Shown: positions 8,116-17,034, counted from the first letter of the stretch. The stretch is 64,000 nt of DNA from an uncultured Anaerolineae bacterium (GCA_937959265.1 CALGMA010000006.1:144920-208919), one strand, 5' to 3'. A program made the numbers and translations. The notes: a model not told the origin generated them from the letters alone.

Positions 8116-9207
8116 ATGAATCGGTCACTGCCGCATCGTCGTTACAACCCGCTCACCGACGAGTGGATTCTGGTCTCGCCTCAGCGCGCGACGCGCCCAT
8201 GGCTGGGCGCCGTGGAGAAGGTGCTGCAGGCACGCCGGCCCGAATACGACCCAACATGCTACCTATGTCCGGGCAACACGCGCGCCAACGGCGCGGTCAA
8301 CCCTACATACACCGGTGTCTTCGTGTTCGACAACGACTTCCCCGCCCTGCTGGAAGCGCAGCGCGCAGCGCTCGGCGTCGAAGAATCAACCTCCCCGTTC
8401 TCTATTCTCCGTTCTCAATTGGAAACCGGCGTCTGCCGCGTGATCTGCTTCTCCCCGCGCCACAACCTGACACTGGCCGAGCTGCCGGTTGCGCAGATCC
8501 GCACCGTGGTGGACACCTGGGTGGCGCAATGTGAGGAACTCGGCGCGCGTGACGACATCACCTACGTTCAGCTCTTCGAGAACAAGGGCGAGATGATGGG
8601 CGCGAGCAACCCACATCCGCACGGCCAACTATGGGCCACGCGCCACATCCCCACGGAAATCATGAAAGAGACGCGCGGGCAATTGAATTACCTGATGGGC
8701 CGGCGCAACTGCGACGGGGAGACGCAGGGCCTGCCGGCTGCTTCGCCGTCCGGCCTTCCGCTCTTGCTCGATTACCTGGAGATCGAGCGACAGGCCGGCG
8801 AGCGCATCATCTTCGAGAACGCCCACTTCGTCTGCCTCGTCCCGTTCTGGGCGATTTGGCCGTTCGAGACGATGATTTTGCCGAAGCGGCATATACGCCG
8901 GATCGTCGAGCTGGCCGAGCCGGAACGCAATGCGTTAGCCGACGCGCTCAAGCACATGACCACGCGCTACGACAACCTGTTCGAGGTCGCCTTCCCCTAC
9001 ACGATGGGCGTGCACCAAGCGCCCTACGACGGCGAGCCGCACGAAGAATGGCAAATGCATCTGCACTTCTACCCGCCGCTGTTGCGCAGTGCCACGGTGC
9101 GCAAGTTCATGGTGGGCTACGAGATGCTGGCGCAGCCGCAGCGTGACCTTACGCCGGAACAAGCCGCCGAACGCCTGCGCGGGTTGAGCGAGGTGCGGTT
9201 TGAGTAG
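8116..9207 (+). CDS. galT: Galactose-1-phosphate uridylyltransferase
   Basis: Leloir-pathway enzyme that exchanges UMP between UDP-glucose and galactose-1-phosphate. The opening [25 protein letters not shown] is typical. Zinc ligands Cys48 and Cys51 (CYLC) are present. The nucleophilic histidine lies in NPHPHGQLW (His167-Pro-His169). The length of 363 residues is normal. Just before the conserved [11 protein letters not shown] strand there is a segment [15 protein letters not shown] whose DNA (8395-8420) is two near-identical 12-mers, CCGTTCTCTATT and CCGTTCTCAATT. This looks like a low-complexity repeat inserted in frame at a loop, and it should not disturb the active site. The gene is monocistronic as far as can be seen; no galK or galE is near. 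Confidence 0.95.
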   Translation: MNRSLPHRRYNPLTDEWILVSPQRATRPWLGAVEKVLQARRPEYDPTCYLCPGNTRANGAVNPTYTGVFVFDNDFPALLEAQRAALGVEESTSPFSILRSQLETGVCRVICFSPRHNLTLAELPVAQIRTVVDTWVAQCEELGARDDITYVQLFENKGEMMGASNPHPHGQLWATRHIPTEIMKETRGQLNYLMGRRNCDGETQGLPAASPSGLPLLLDYLEIERQAGERIIFENAHFVCLVPFWAIWPFETMILPKRHIRRIVELAEPERNALADALKHMTTRYDNLFEVAFPYTMGVHQAPYDGEPHEEWQMHLHFYPPLLRSATVRKFMVGYEMLAQPQRDLTPEQAAERLRGLSEVRFE

Positions 9208-9218
9208 CGGGATTTCGA

Positions 9219-9241
9219 GAGTCAGAAGTTGCTTCTCACTC
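9219..9241. terminator. Hairpin between convergent galT and beta-helix genes
   Basis: GAGTCAGAAG (9219-9228), loop TTG, CTTCTCACTC (9232-9241): nine of ten base pairs, with one C-C mismatch. It sits 11 bp after galT and is suited to bidirectional termination, though a U run is missing. Confidence 0.55.
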
Positions 9242-9267
9242 ACCCGCTATCCCCTTGGTCGTTCGCC

Positions 9268-10590
9268 TTAGTCCATTTCATTACTGCTTACGTTGACATC
9301 CTGGCAGCCGATTAGCTTGATGCCGGCTTCGAGGTTGATGCGGATCTCGTTCTCCTGGATCAGGCTGTCGCGCACGCGTTCGAATTGCACGCCGACGCGG
9401 TTGTCGCGCAGCTTGTTGCCGTGGACGTTGAAGTGGTGGCAGCGCGGACCGGCATAGCGCGCGTCACGCTCGGTCCAGGCGCGGATGGCGAAGTCGTTGT
9501 GCACGAATGTGTTGCCGACGATGTGCGTCTCGTAGCTGTCGGCGCATTCGGGATAGAACTCGCGGAACACATCGGTGCGATGCTGCGCGTCGGAGTTCAC
9601 CCAGAGCTGTATGCCCACGCCGTTGCGCTCGAAGGCGTTGCCGGCGATGGTGTTGTGGTGGCCATGCTCGATCGCCACGCCGGCGATGCGGTTGCCCTTG
9701 ATCGAATTCCCCTCAACCATGGTCTCGCTCGACCAGCCCAGCCAGAAGCCATAGGCGCAGTTTTCGGCGCGGTTGTTGCGAAAGACGTTGCGCTGCGAGA
9801 ACGTCGCCTCAAAGGCGATGTTTGGGCTGAAGCTGCCGTCGTTATTCTCCAAGAGGTTGTCGTTGCAGGGCACTTTGATCTGGTCTTTGTGAAAGCCACC
9901 GAGGAACACCCCGTCGCCGCTGCTGCGAAGCCGGTTGTTCCGGATGATGTTTTTGGACGAGCTGCACATGATCACCAACGCAGCGGCATCAGCGCCGTTG
10001 TGGTAACGCTCGCCGCCCGGGTCGGCAGCGTACACGCGGCAGCAGAAATCGGCCGTATTGTCCTCGACGATGTTCTCGGACGACTCGAACAGCAGGATGC
10101 CGTAACCGCTGTTATACGAGGCGTCGTTATGGGAAACCTCGACGCGGTTGCATCCGTAGAGCAAGATGCCGTTTTGCTGGTGGCGCACATCGTTGCCGGC
10201 GACGAACGAATCTATAACGCCGGAGAGGAAGATGCCGCCGCCGTAGGCCTGCTCGCGCGGCAGCCACACGTCCAGGAAGGTATCCGGCGAGGGCAGCTCG
10301 TGCGTGCGGGTCACGCAGTTGTTCAGGATATGCACGTTGGCGCTGGCGTTCACCCAGATGCCGTGATAGAAGCGCTCTACGCGCAGGTTCTTGACCGTCA
10401 CGCTGACGCGCTGATCAATTTGCACACCGCGCCCTTTGAAGTCGTCGCCGATGATCAACGCGCCGTTGCCGTCCAGCGTCACGCCGTCCCTGGCGATAGA
10501 CAGCCCGTTCGGCAGGTAGTACACGCCGGGCTGCAGGACTGTGTCGCGGGTGATGGACATCCCATCTTGGGGCACGACGAGTTCAGCCAT
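9268..10590 (-). CDS. Right-handed parallel beta-helix repeat protein
   Basis: A 440-residue protein made almost wholly of PbH1-type coils, for example VTVKNLRVERFYHGIWVNAS, VHILNNCVTR, GILLYGCNRVEVSHNDASYN, NIVEDNTADF, NIIRNNRLRSSGDGVF and TIAGNAFERNGVGIQLW. The repeats resemble the NosD/periplasmic copper-binding and pectate-lyase-like beta-helix families. No signal peptide or membrane helix is seen, so it may be cytoplasmic or exported by another route. Catalytic residues of polysaccharide lyases cannot be assigned. It diverges from a glycerophosphodiesterase gene, and both starts have -10-like hexamers close by. The function is unknown; a carbohydrate-active or scaffold role is a guess. 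Confidence 0.85.
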   Translation of the reverse strand: MAELVVPQDGMSITRDTVLQPGVYYLPNGLSIARDGVTLDGNGALIIGDDFKGRGVQIDQRVSVTVKNLRVERFYHGIWVNASANVHILNNCVTRTHELPSPDTFLDVWLPREQAYGGGIFLSGVIDSFVAGNDVRHQQNGILLYGCNRVEVSHNDASYNSGYGILLFESSENIVEDNTADFCCRVYAADPGGERYHNGADAAALVIMCSSSKNIIRNNRLRSSGDGVFLGGFHKDQIKVPCNDNLLENNDGSFSPNIAFEATFSQRNVFRNNRAENCAYGFWLGWSSETMVEGNSIKGNRIAGVAIEHGHHNTIAGNAFERNGVGIQLWVNSDAQHRTDVFREFYPECADSYETHIVGNTFVHNDFAIRAWTERDARYAGPRCHHFNVHGNKLRDNRVGVQFERVRDSLIQENEIRINLEAGIKLIGCQDVNVSSNEMD

Positions 10591-10658
10591 CGCGTCAATC
10601 TTACCCGTAGTGCGTCTGGCGCGACGACGCTTAAAGATCGAAAAGTAGAATACCGGCG
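10591..10658. promoter_or_regulatory. Divergent promoter region with two start-proximal -10 hexamers
   Basis: On the minus strand TAAGAT (10603-10598) lies 7 nt before the beta-helix ATG. On the plus strand TAGAAT (10646-10651) lies 7 nt before the ATG at 10659. Neither start has a Shine-Dalgarno sequence, so both transcripts are probably leaderless. Confidence 0.55.
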
Positions 10659-11402
10659 ATGAATCACTGGTTCAATCAAGCCGATCGCCCACTCATCATC
10701 GGCCACCGGGGCGCCAGCGCGCATGCGCCGGAGAACACGCTCGCCGCGTTTATGCTGGCCCAGGCGCAAGGAGCAGATGGCGTCGAATTCGACGTGATGC
10801 GTTGCGCAACCGGCGAAGTGGTCGTCATTCATGACGACACAGTGAACCGCACGACAAACGGCGAAGGTCGGGTGAGCGCCATGTCGCTGGCCGCGTTGCG
10901 CAAGCTGGACGCAGGCAACGGCGAACGCATCCCAACGCTCAATGAGGTGATCATCGCCACCGCCGGCGCATCCTGTCCCTTCCTGCTAAACATCGAGGTG
11001 AAAAACTATGCCACGCCGTTCGACGGGCTAGAGCAGTTGGTGGTCGAGGTGGTCAGGCGACATAGCTGCGAAGATCGCGTGTTGTTTTCCTCGTTCAACC
11101 CGCTGGCAGTGCGCCGATTGGCGCAATTGGCGCCCGATATCCCACGTGGCATCCTGTATCACCATGACATGCCGGTGCACCTGCGCGAGGTGTGGATGGC
11201 GCCACTCGTGCCGCACGAGTTTCGCCATCCCGACATCGGTTTCATCACGCCGGAGTTCGTGGCGAAGTTGAAGGCGCAGGGTAAACGGGTGAACACGTGG
11301 ACAGTCAACGAGCGGGCCGACATCGCTCGCGCTGCCGCGAGCGGCGTGCACGGCATCATCGGCGATTCACCGCTCGCGATACGAGAGACGCTGGGCGTCT
11401 GA
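10659..11402 (+). CDS. Glycerophosphodiester phosphodiesterase
   Basis: GDPD-type phosphodiesterase that splits glycerophosphodiesters to glycerol-3-phosphate and an alcohol. The 247-residue protein has the whole signature: IIGHRGASAHAPENTLAAF (catalytic His and Glu), GVEFDVM (metal-binding Glu, Asp), VVIHDDTVNRTTNG (second catalytic His), and later LLNIEVKN (Glu, Lys) and VNTWTVN. It lacks a signal peptide, like the cytoplasmic UgpQ group. It stands alone between divergent and convergent neighbours, with TAGAAT 7 nt before the start. The neighbour downstream, UbiA-type, converges on it across a 29-bp gap. Confidence 0.93.
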   Translation: MNHWFNQADRPLIIGHRGASAHAPENTLAAFMLAQAQGADGVEFDVMRCATGEVVVIHDDTVNRTTNGEGRVSAMSLAALRKLDAGNGERIPTLNEVIIATAGASCPFLLNIEVKNYATPFDGLEQLVVEVVRRHSCEDRVLFSSFNPLAVRRLAQLAPDIPRGILYHHDMPVHLREVWMAPLVPHEFRHPDIGFITPEFVAKLKAQGKRVNTWTVNERADIARAAASGVHGIIGDSPLAIRETLGV

Positions 11403-11431
11403 CGCGGGCACGCTAAACAGGCTATCTCAGG

Positions 11432-12346
11432 CTATCTAATAATGTAGAGCACCACGATCGCCACCAACGCCCACAGCACAAACGTGACCTGCAATGGGCG
11501 ATCTTTCAGCGCCAGTTCGTCGGGCGCGCCGCCTTCGCCTTTCACGTGCACGAGATACAAGTAACGGAACAGGGCATACACCACGAAGGGTATGGTCAGC
11601 ATCATGGCGTGGTTAGTCGGCAACTGTGGCGCAAAAAACGTATAGAAGGTGTATGACACGATCAGCGCGCCGGTGACGATCGCGATAATCTGGTCGAGCA
11701 AAGGCAAGGAGTAATGATCGAGCGAAGCGCGCGTCGTCGAGCGACCGTCCAGTTCAATGAGTTCGGCGCGCCGCTTGCCGAAACCGATCAACAGCGCAAG
11801 CAACGCCATGCAGGTGTAGAGCCACGGCGAGAAACGCTCGGCATCCACGAGGGGCGTGCCGGCCGCCACGCGCAGGACGAAGCCGGCGGCCAGGAAGATC
11901 ACATCCAGGATCACGACGTGCTTGACCTTGAACGTGTAGAGCGTGGCTGTAGCCAGATAAGCAAGCGCGATGGCGCCGAACGCGAGATTCACAGCGAACG
12001 CGACGGCGAGCGAAACGACGATCAACAGGGCAGCCCACGCAACGGCGAGCGGGATCGGCACATCGCCGCGCGCGATGGGGCGGTTGCGCTTGGCCGGATG
12101 GGCGCGGTCAGCGTTCACGTCGGCGCAGTCGTTGATCAGATACACCGCCGACGACAACAAACACAACACGGCGAAGCCGATGAGTGTGTTGACGAGCGGG
12201 ACGGGCTGGAACAACTTGCCGTCGAACACGAGCGCCGCGAAGATGAAAATGTTCTTCGTCCACTGTTTGGGGCGCATGCTGCGCAACAATCCCAGCGCAA
12301 CACGGCTGACGTTTGGCGGCGCGGCTACCGCCTCGTTCGATTCCAT
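11432..12346 (-). CDS. Decaprenyl-phosphate phosphoribosyltransferase-type UbiA prenyltransferase
   Basis: An integral membrane UbiA-superfamily enzyme of 304 residues with about eight or nine helices. The first aspartate-rich motif reads NDCADVNADRAHPAKRNRPIARG (about residues 71-93), the form found in the mycobacterial Rv3806c group, which joins phosphoribosyl diphosphate to decaprenyl phosphate for arabinan synthesis. The opening RPKQWTKNIFIFAALVFDG is also typical of that group. In this organism the product could feed a cell-wall or lipid-linked sugar; no arabinosyltransferase is visible nearby. A -10-like TATCAT lies 8 nt before its ATG, and it diverges from the FHA gene. Confidence 0.88.
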   Translation of the reverse strand: MESNEAVAAPPNVSRVALGLLRSMRPKQWTKNIFIFAALVFDGKLFQPVPLVNTLIGFAVLCLLSSAVYLINDCADVNADRAHPAKRNRPIARGDVPIPLAVAWAALLIVVSLAVAFAVNLAFGAIALAYLATATLYTFKVKHVVILDVIFLAAGFVLRVAAGTPLVDAERFSPWLYTCMALLALLIGFGKRRAELIELDGRSTTRASLDHYSLPLLDQIIAIVTGALIVSYTFYTFFAPQLPTNHAMMLTIPFVVYALFRYLYLVHVKGEGGAPDELALKDRPLQVTFVLWALVAIVVLYIIR

Positions 12347-12354
12347 TGAGGATA

Positions 12355-12360
12355 ATGATA
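12355..12360 (-). promoter_or_regulatory. -10-like hexamer before the ubiA-type gene
   Basis: On the minus strand TATCAT sits 8 nt before the ATG at 12346. The same short divergent gap (12347-12399) must also hold the promoter of the FHA gene; GATAAT at 12351-12356 on the plus strand is a candidate for it. Confidence 0.45.
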
Positions 12361-12399
12361 TGCGATGATAGGAAGCGCTGATTGCTCGCCATTACTTTC

Positions 12400-13134
12400 A
12401 TGCACCGATTCGAAGATCTCGCCCAACAGTTGATCGAAGCATCGCTGGCGCGCGCGCTCGGCGGCAAGCTGGAAGTGAATGCGGTGCTGCGCACCATCGT
12501 TCGCGCCATCGAGGATGCGCAGGCCGGCAACAGCCCATCGGTCGCCCCCAACCACTTCTGGGTGACGCTGAACGAGGACGACTTGCGCGCGCTCGAGGCC
12601 AACCGGCCGCGCCTCGCCGACGAACTCTCGGAGCAAGTGCGGCAGATTATGCTGCAGATGGGCCTGCGCCTGGACGCGCCGCCGCGCGTGCTGCTGTGGG
12701 GCGTGCCGAACATGCCGCCGCATCATTTGCAGGTGAAGGCGCGCTGGATCGCGTCCAACCTGCCGCATGCCGACACCTCGGCCACGCCGTCGTTGGCCGT
12801 GTCGTTGCCGCGCCGCCCCTTCCTCATCGTAGACGGGCAGCGGCAGATCGGCTTGAACGCGACGCTGGTGCGCGTGGGGCGCGCGCACGACAACGACGTG
12901 ATCGTGGACGACCGCCGCGTGTCGCGCCATCACCTTGAGCTGCGCTGGCAACACGACCTGGCACGCTTCCTGGCAGTGGATTTGAACAGCAGCGGCGGCA
13001 CACGCCTGAACGGCTACCCGATCAAGCAGTGCACGCTCGAAGCCGGCGACGTGCTCTCGCTGGGCGGCGTCGAGATCATCTACGGCGAGGAATTCACGCT
13101 GCAATCCACCACAGCCCTGCCGCCGGCGCCGTGA
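12400..13134 (+). CDS. FhaA-type protein: DUF3662 domain plus FHA domain
   Basis: The 244-residue protein has an N-terminal DUF3662 domain (FEDLAQQLIEASLARALGGKLEVN, VLRTIVRAIEDAQ) and a C-terminal FHA phosphothreonine-binding domain. The FHA core is visible in LVRVGRAHDNDVIVDDRRVSRHHLELRW and NSSGGTRLNGYPIKQCTLEAGDVLSLGGVEI. This layout is that of actinobacterial FhaA, which links Ser/Thr kinases to cell-wall control by binding phosphorylated partners such as MviN. No kinase gene is in the window. An in-frame TTG at 12382 would add six residues; the ATG at 12400 fits the family better. The stop is 3 bp from the stop of the convergent SMP-30 gene. Confidence 0.9.
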   Translation: MHRFEDLAQQLIEASLARALGGKLEVNAVLRTIVRAIEDAQAGNSPSVAPNHFWVTLNEDDLRALEANRPRLADELSEQVRQIMLQMGLRLDAPPRVLLWGVPNMPPHHLQVKARWIASNLPHADTSATPSLAVSLPRRPFLIVDGQRQIGLNATLVRVGRAHDNDVIVDDRRVSRHHLELRWQHDLARFLAVDLNSSGGTRLNGYPIKQCTLEAGDVLSLGGVEIIYGEEFTLQSTTALPPAP

Positions 13135-13137
13135 TAT

Positions 13138-14004
13138 TTAGAGCAGAATGCGCGAGAGATACTCCGGCAAGCCCCGCGCGCCGGGGAAGCGCAAGCGGAA
13201 CAGCGCGCCGGCCCCTTGTCCCTCTTCTGCTTTGTTGTTCCCGCCTGCGGTGGTGACGTACATGTCGCGGTAATCGTCGCCGCCGAAAGTCACCGACGAC
13301 ACCTTCTTAGCAGGGAAGGGAACGCGCAGCGTCTCGTTGCCGTTGCGGTCGTAGCGGATCAGGCAATTGCCATCCCAGTGGGCCGACCACACATTGCCCT
13401 GTGCATCCACCGTCATGCCGTCCGGCAAGCCATCTTCCGGCCCATGCTTGACGAAGATGCTCTGGTTGCTCAACTCGCCCGTTGTTTCGTCATAGTCGAA
13501 CAGGTAAATTGTGTATATCTCACTGTCGGTGTAATACAAGTGTTTGCGATCGAGCGTCAGCCCCATACCGTTCGAACAACTGATGCCGTCGAGCAGCTTG
13601 TGAATCGAGCCGTCGCGGTCGAGGCGATACAGTCGGCCGAGCCGGTCGCGGGTAGGCATCGTGCCGCAGAACACCCTTCCGCGGGAATCGGCAAACACGT
13701 CGTTGAAGCGCGTCTCGCGCTCTTCGGGCAGTTCCTTGATCACCATGCGCAGTTGGCCGTTCTTCCACGTCGCTACCGAGCCGCGATCCATGAACAACAG
13801 AAGCGCCCCATCCGCCTGAATGGTGAAGCCGCCAACAACGCGGCCGACGTCGAACTGCTCATGCCGGCCGGTCGCCGGCTCGTACCAGAACATGCGCGGG
13901 TTCAAGATGTCCAGCCAATACACGCGCTTCTCCATTGGATGCCACAACGGCCCTTCGCCGCACTCACAGGCATAATCGGCGATCAGCTCCAGTTCGTATT
14001 CCAT
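13138..14004 (-). CDS. SMP-30/gluconolactonase/LRE family protein
   Basis: A six-bladed beta-propeller lactonase-like enzyme of 288 residues, starting MEYELELIADYACECGEGPLWHP. Metal ligands of the family are seen: Glu in GEGPLW, Asn in RFNDVFADSRGRVFCGTMP, the segment SNGMGLTLDRKHLYYTDSE, and Asp in PDGMTVDAQGNVWSAHWDG. The family hydrolyses sugar or other lactones with Ca or Zn; the substrate here is unknown. The reading frame runs on upstream of the ATG at 14004 without stop, but the family alignment begins there. Its 5' side is a GTAATCT-rich short repeat. Confidence 0.92.
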   Translation of the reverse strand: MEYELELIADYACECGEGPLWHPMEKRVYWLDILNPRMFWYEPATGRHEQFDVGRVVGGFTIQADGALLLFMDRGSVATWKNGQLRMVIKELPEERETRFNDVFADSRGRVFCGTMPTRDRLGRLYRLDRDGSIHKLLDGISCSNGMGLTLDRKHLYYTDSEIYTIYLFDYDETTGELSNQSIFVKHGPEDGLPDGMTVDAQGNVWSAHWDGNCLIRYDRNGNETLRVPFPAKKVSSVTFGGDDYRDMYVTTAGGNNKAEEGQGAGALFRLRFPGARGLPEYLSRILL

Positions 14005-14008
14005 GCCA

Positions 14009-14040
14009 GGGATGGTAATCTGTAATCTGTAATTGGCAAT
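14009..14040. repeat. Short GTAATCT tandem-like tract
   Basis: The segment between the divergent SMP-30 and hydrolase genes holds GGTAATCTGTAATCTGTAATTGG, i.e. two exact GTAATCT units and a partial third. It is another AT-richer low-complexity patch of the sort seen at 4221-4284. Confidence 0.5.
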
Positions 14041-14089
14041 CTCGCTGCTGTTGGATTCACGATCGCCGACCTCCAATGACCCAGACCTG

Positions 14090-15178
14090 ATGTCTCCCCG
14101 CCGCTTCATCCCAGTTTTGGCGTTGATCGGGCTAGCCTGGCTGCTGCTGCAAATACGCCCGCCGCAGTTGCCGGTCACGCTCGGCCCGCAACAGCGCGTG
14201 GCCACGCGCAACGGGCTGGCCGGCTTGCACACGCGCTTCGTCGAGGAGGCCGAAGCCTGGAAGATAAAACGGGGGATGGAGATGGCGCGGGAGATGGGCG
14301 CGCCGTGGATCGTTGAATTCTTCCCTTGGGCCTACTACGAGAAGGCGAAGGGCCGGCGCGACTTCGCCGGCGCGGATCGCATGGTGGATCACGCCAATCG
14401 GCAAGGGCTGACGGTGATCGCCCGGCTGGGCTTCACGCCCGAGTGGGCGCGCCCGCCGAACTCCACGTTCACGCATCTGGACCCGCAGCACTACGGCGCG
14501 TTCGCCGACTTCGCCGCTGCCTTCGCGGCGCACTTCGAGGGCCGCATTGCGCACTTCATCATCTGGAACGAGCCGAATCTGCAGAACGAATGGGGCATGC
14601 GCCGCGTGGACCCGGCGGCCTACGTGGAGCTATTGCGCGTTGTCTATCCCGCCATCAAACAAGCCAACCCCGCTGCGGTCGTGCTGGCCGGCGCGCTTGC
14701 GCCGACGACCGAGCGCAACCGCGACGTGGCGCTAAGCGACCTGGAATACTTGGAAGAGATGTATGTCGCGCTGGCCGGCTCCGGTCGCCCATGGGACGCG
14801 CTCGCCGCGCACACCTACGGCGCGACGATGCCGCCGGAAGCGCCCCCCGCGCCCGAGGCGATCAACTTTCGACGCGTCGAGCTGCTGCGCGCAATCATGT
14901 TGGCCCACGGCGACGATTCGCCCGTCTACATCACCGAGGCCGGCTGGAACGACGACATGAACTGGGTGAACGGGGTGACGCCGGCGCAGCGCATCGAGTA
15001 CACCCTTCGCGCGCTCGACTACGCTCAGGGGCAATGGCCGTGGGTGCGTTGCGTCGCGTTCTGGGTGTTCAAGCTGCCAGCGCCGGCGCGCGGCTACCGC
15101 GACCATTTTACCTTCGTGACGCCGTCGCTGGAGCCGCTGCCGATCTACGAGGAAGTGCGACGCGCGCTCGTCCCCTGA
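14090..15178 (+). CDS. Clan A-type glycoside hydrolase, membrane-anchored or secreted
   Basis: A 362-residue (beta/alpha)8 glycosidase-like protein. Residues 1-23 (MSPRRFIPVLALIGLAWLLLQIR) form a signal or anchor helix. The acid/base glutamate is in FIIWNEPNLQNEWG and the nucleophile in VYITEAGWNDD, the spacing and contexts of clan GH-A families such as GH39 or GH5. A first-strand segment VEFFPWAYYEKAKGRRDF and FTPEWARPP also fit. Substrate cannot be told. A TTG at 14033 would lengthen the protein but would precede the signal sequence, so the ATG at 14090 is chosen. Likely function: trimming an exopolysaccharide or degrading plant or microbial glycans outside the membrane. Confidence 0.85.
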   Translation: MSPRRFIPVLALIGLAWLLLQIRPPQLPVTLGPQQRVATRNGLAGLHTRFVEEAEAWKIKRGMEMAREMGAPWIVEFFPWAYYEKAKGRRDFAGADRMVDHANRQGLTVIARLGFTPEWARPPNSTFTHLDPQHYGAFADFAAAFAAHFEGRIAHFIIWNEPNLQNEWGMRRVDPAAYVELLRVVYPAIKQANPAAVVLAGALAPTTERNRDVALSDLEYLEEMYVALAGSGRPWDALAAHTYGATMPPEAPPAPEAINFRRVELLRAIMLAHGDDSPVYITEAGWNDDMNWVNGVTPAQRIEYTLRALDYAQGQWPWVRCVAFWVFKLPAPARGYRDHFTFVTPSLEPLPIYEEVRRALVP

Positions 15179-15193
15179 ATCGGCGTTCTTCCT

Positions 15194-15199
15194 TACAAT
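15194..15199 (+). promoter_or_regulatory. -10-like hexamer 6 nt before methyltransferase start
   Basis: TACAAT is followed by CACGAT and then the ATG at 15206, with no ribosome-binding site. This is one of the clearest leaderless-type starts in the window. Confidence 0.6.
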
Positions 15200-15205
15200 C
15201 ACGAT

Positions 15206-15970
15206 ATGACTGCGCATCCCCCTTCTTCAGAAACACCGGCCGCCGTCCGCGCGCAGTGGCACCATGGCCCATCGTGGCTATGGTTGCTGTCGTTCGTCGT
15301 CTGCGTCGTCGGCGATGCGCTGATCGGCCGCTGGACGCTGCTGCCGATCTACGTGGCCGCGTTCTACCTGGGCATGGTGGTGATTGACCTGTTCACATAC
15401 CCAATGCTCGAACGTTGGCGCGGCTGGGTAAAGCAGCGCGGCTTGATCGGCTGGTATCTCATCGAGGTCGGGCTAATGTGGATCGGCACGGCGCTGCTGC
15501 TGATCGCCTTTGCGCCGGCTTGGCTGAACTGGACGTGGGCCGGCCCGGTCTGGTTACAGGCAATCGGCGGCGCGGGCGTGCTCATCTCGGTCTTGATCGG
15601 CGTATGGGCTGCCGGACAGATGGGCTGGAAGCGCCTGTTGTTCGTGCCGGCGCTCTTCCCGCCGGGGGAAATGGCCGAGCGCTACGACGTGCCGCAACGC
15701 TTGGTGGTCTCCGGCCCCTATCGCTACGTGCGCAACCCGCTGTACGTCACCGACATGACCCTGATCGCGAGCACGGCGCTGCTCACCCAAAACTGGTTCT
15801 TGGCGTTGACGCTCGTCATCTACATCGCGCAGTTGACGATGCAATTGCGGCTGGAGGAACGCGAGCTGCGCCAGCGCTTCGGCGCGCAGTATGAGCGCTA
15901 CCTGCAGGCCGTGCCGCGCTTCATCCCCCGGCTGACGCCGGTGGATCCCCGCGAGATCTACGGCGAGTGA
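15206..15970 (+). CDS. Isoprenylcysteine carboxylmethyltransferase (ICMT)-like membrane methyltransferase
   Basis: A 254-residue membrane protein with about five helices. The C-terminal half carries the ICMT/PEMT signature: GPYRYVRNPLYVTDMTL followed by EERELRQRFGAQYERYLQAVPRFIPR, where the conserved Arg-His/Asn-Pro and Glu-Glu motifs bind S-adenosylmethionine. Bacterial members methylate unknown lipids or isoprenoid-linked groups, so the substrate is open. The N-terminal 150 residues include PGGEMAERYDVPQRLVV just before the SAM motif. It stands alone, converging with pgeF across 30 bp. Confidence 0.85.
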   Translation: MTAHPPSSETPAAVRAQWHHGPSWLWLLSFVVCVVGDALIGRWTLLPIYVAAFYLGMVVIDLFTYPMLERWRGWVKQRGLIGWYLIEVGLMWIGTALLLIAFAPAWLNWTWAGPVWLQAIGGAGVLISVLIGVWAAGQMGWKRLLFVPALFPPGEMAERYDVPQRLVVSGPYRYVRNPLYVTDMTLIASTALLTQNWFLALTLVIYIAQLTMQLRLEERELRQRFGAQYERYLQAVPRFIPRLTPVDPREIYGE

Positions 15971-16000
15971 AGCCGCGCGTCGGACGAGCGGGCGCGACGG

Positions 16001-16867
16001 TCAATCCAACGCGATGATCGCGCCGAAGCGGCCGGTCTTGCCCCGCTCGGCGCGGTGGCTGAACCATTCGCGGGTGTTGCTGGCCGTGCATATGGCGGCG
16101 ACTTCGACATGCCCGACGCCGGCGCCTTCCAGTTGCGCGCGCGCCGCCGTCCAGAGGTCCACGCGCGGGTTGCGTTTGCCGGCGACGCCCGCGCCGGACG
16201 GCGGGGCGACGGGTTGAGCTTCCGCAGGCTGTTCCTTCCCCTCATCGCTGAGGACAACCGGCGCAGGCACCGCCGCCTGGATCTGCGCGGCGACATCCTC
16301 GCCCACCTCGAACCGGTCTGGGCCGATGCATGGGCCAACGCCGACGACGATGTCCTGGGGACGCGAGCCGAACGCGCGCTGCATCGCGCGCACCGTCGCC
16401 ACCAGCACGCCGTTGACGATGCCGCGCCAGCCGGCATGGGCGATGCCAATCGCGCCATTCACCGGATCGCAGAACAGCGCCGGCACACAATCGGCAAAGC
16501 GCAGCGTCAAGGCCAAGCCACGCGCCTGGGTAATCAGGGCATCGGCGCGCGCCTCGTTCGCGCCTGGGACGCGCAAATCGTCGCTCGAGACGACGCGCAC
16601 TGCGTTGCCGTGCACCATCCAAGAGGTCAGCGCCTGCTCCGGCGTCAGGCCCAGGGCCGAGAACGCGCGTCGGCGATTTTCGCGCACCGGCTCGGCCGCA
16701 TCGCCGGTAGTGCAGCTCATGTTCAGCGATGCCCATGGCCCCTGGCTCACGCCGCCCAGGCGGGTGAAAATGCCGTGGTTGACGCTCGCCTCGCGCAAGG
16801 CGTCGAACTGGTAATAGGCCAGCCCGCCGTGGGTCAATCGTCGCATGATCGTTGCCAACTTTATCAT
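16001..16867 (-). CDS. pgeF: Peptidoglycan editing factor / purine nucleoside phosphorylase-like (laccase domain)
   Basis: YfiH/PgeF family, DUF152. E. coli PgeF removes wrongly built muropeptide precursors; other members act on purine nucleosides. The 288-residue protein has the metal-site motifs: VHGNAVR (His), LTLRFADCVPALF (Cys) and IGIAHAGWRGIVNG (His), plus GVGPCIGPDRFEVG. An insertion of about 30 residues rich in Ala/Pro (PVVLSDEGKEQPAEAQPVAPPSG) lies before the C-terminal part. The start may be the ATG at 16867 or the one at 16846; alignment does not separate them. Its 5' flank is an AT-richer 238-bp gap shared with the DinB gene promoter. Confidence 0.92.
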   Translation of the reverse strand: MIKLATIMRRLTHGGLAYYQFDALREASVNHGIFTRLGGVSQGPWASLNMSCTTGDAAEPVRENRRRAFSALGLTPEQALTSWMVHGNAVRVVSSDDLRVPGANEARADALITQARGLALTLRFADCVPALFCDPVNGAIGIAHAGWRGIVNGVLVATVRAMQRAFGSRPQDIVVGVGPCIGPDRFEVGEDVAAQIQAAVPAPVVLSDEGKEQPAEAQPVAPPSGAGVAGKRNPRVDLWTAARAQLEGAGVGHVEVAAICTASNTREWFSHRAERGKTGRFGAIIALD

Positions 16868-17034
16868 GTCCGATTTGAGGCCAGCCGCGATGACGCAAGG
16901 GCACAGAACACCTGTAGAGCGCTGATTGCTTTGCGTTATCTTGAAAGACTGCTACGACTCACGCGCTCCCATCTCTTAAACTGGAGAGAAGTCCCCCAGC
17001 TTCCAGCTAAGCGACGAATTCGATCATAAAAAGA

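Noticed and set aside
9385..10662. Long open frame of about 425 codons on the plus strand, antisense to the beta-helix gene
   Set aside because: It mirrors the repeated codons of a GC-rich gene; its protein is a run of Val/Ala/Asp/His without family motifs, whereas the minus frame has clear PbH1 repeats.
16868..17034. Short frame upstream of the DinB promoter
   Set aside because: No motif, no ribosome site and AT-rich composition; treated as promoter DNA.
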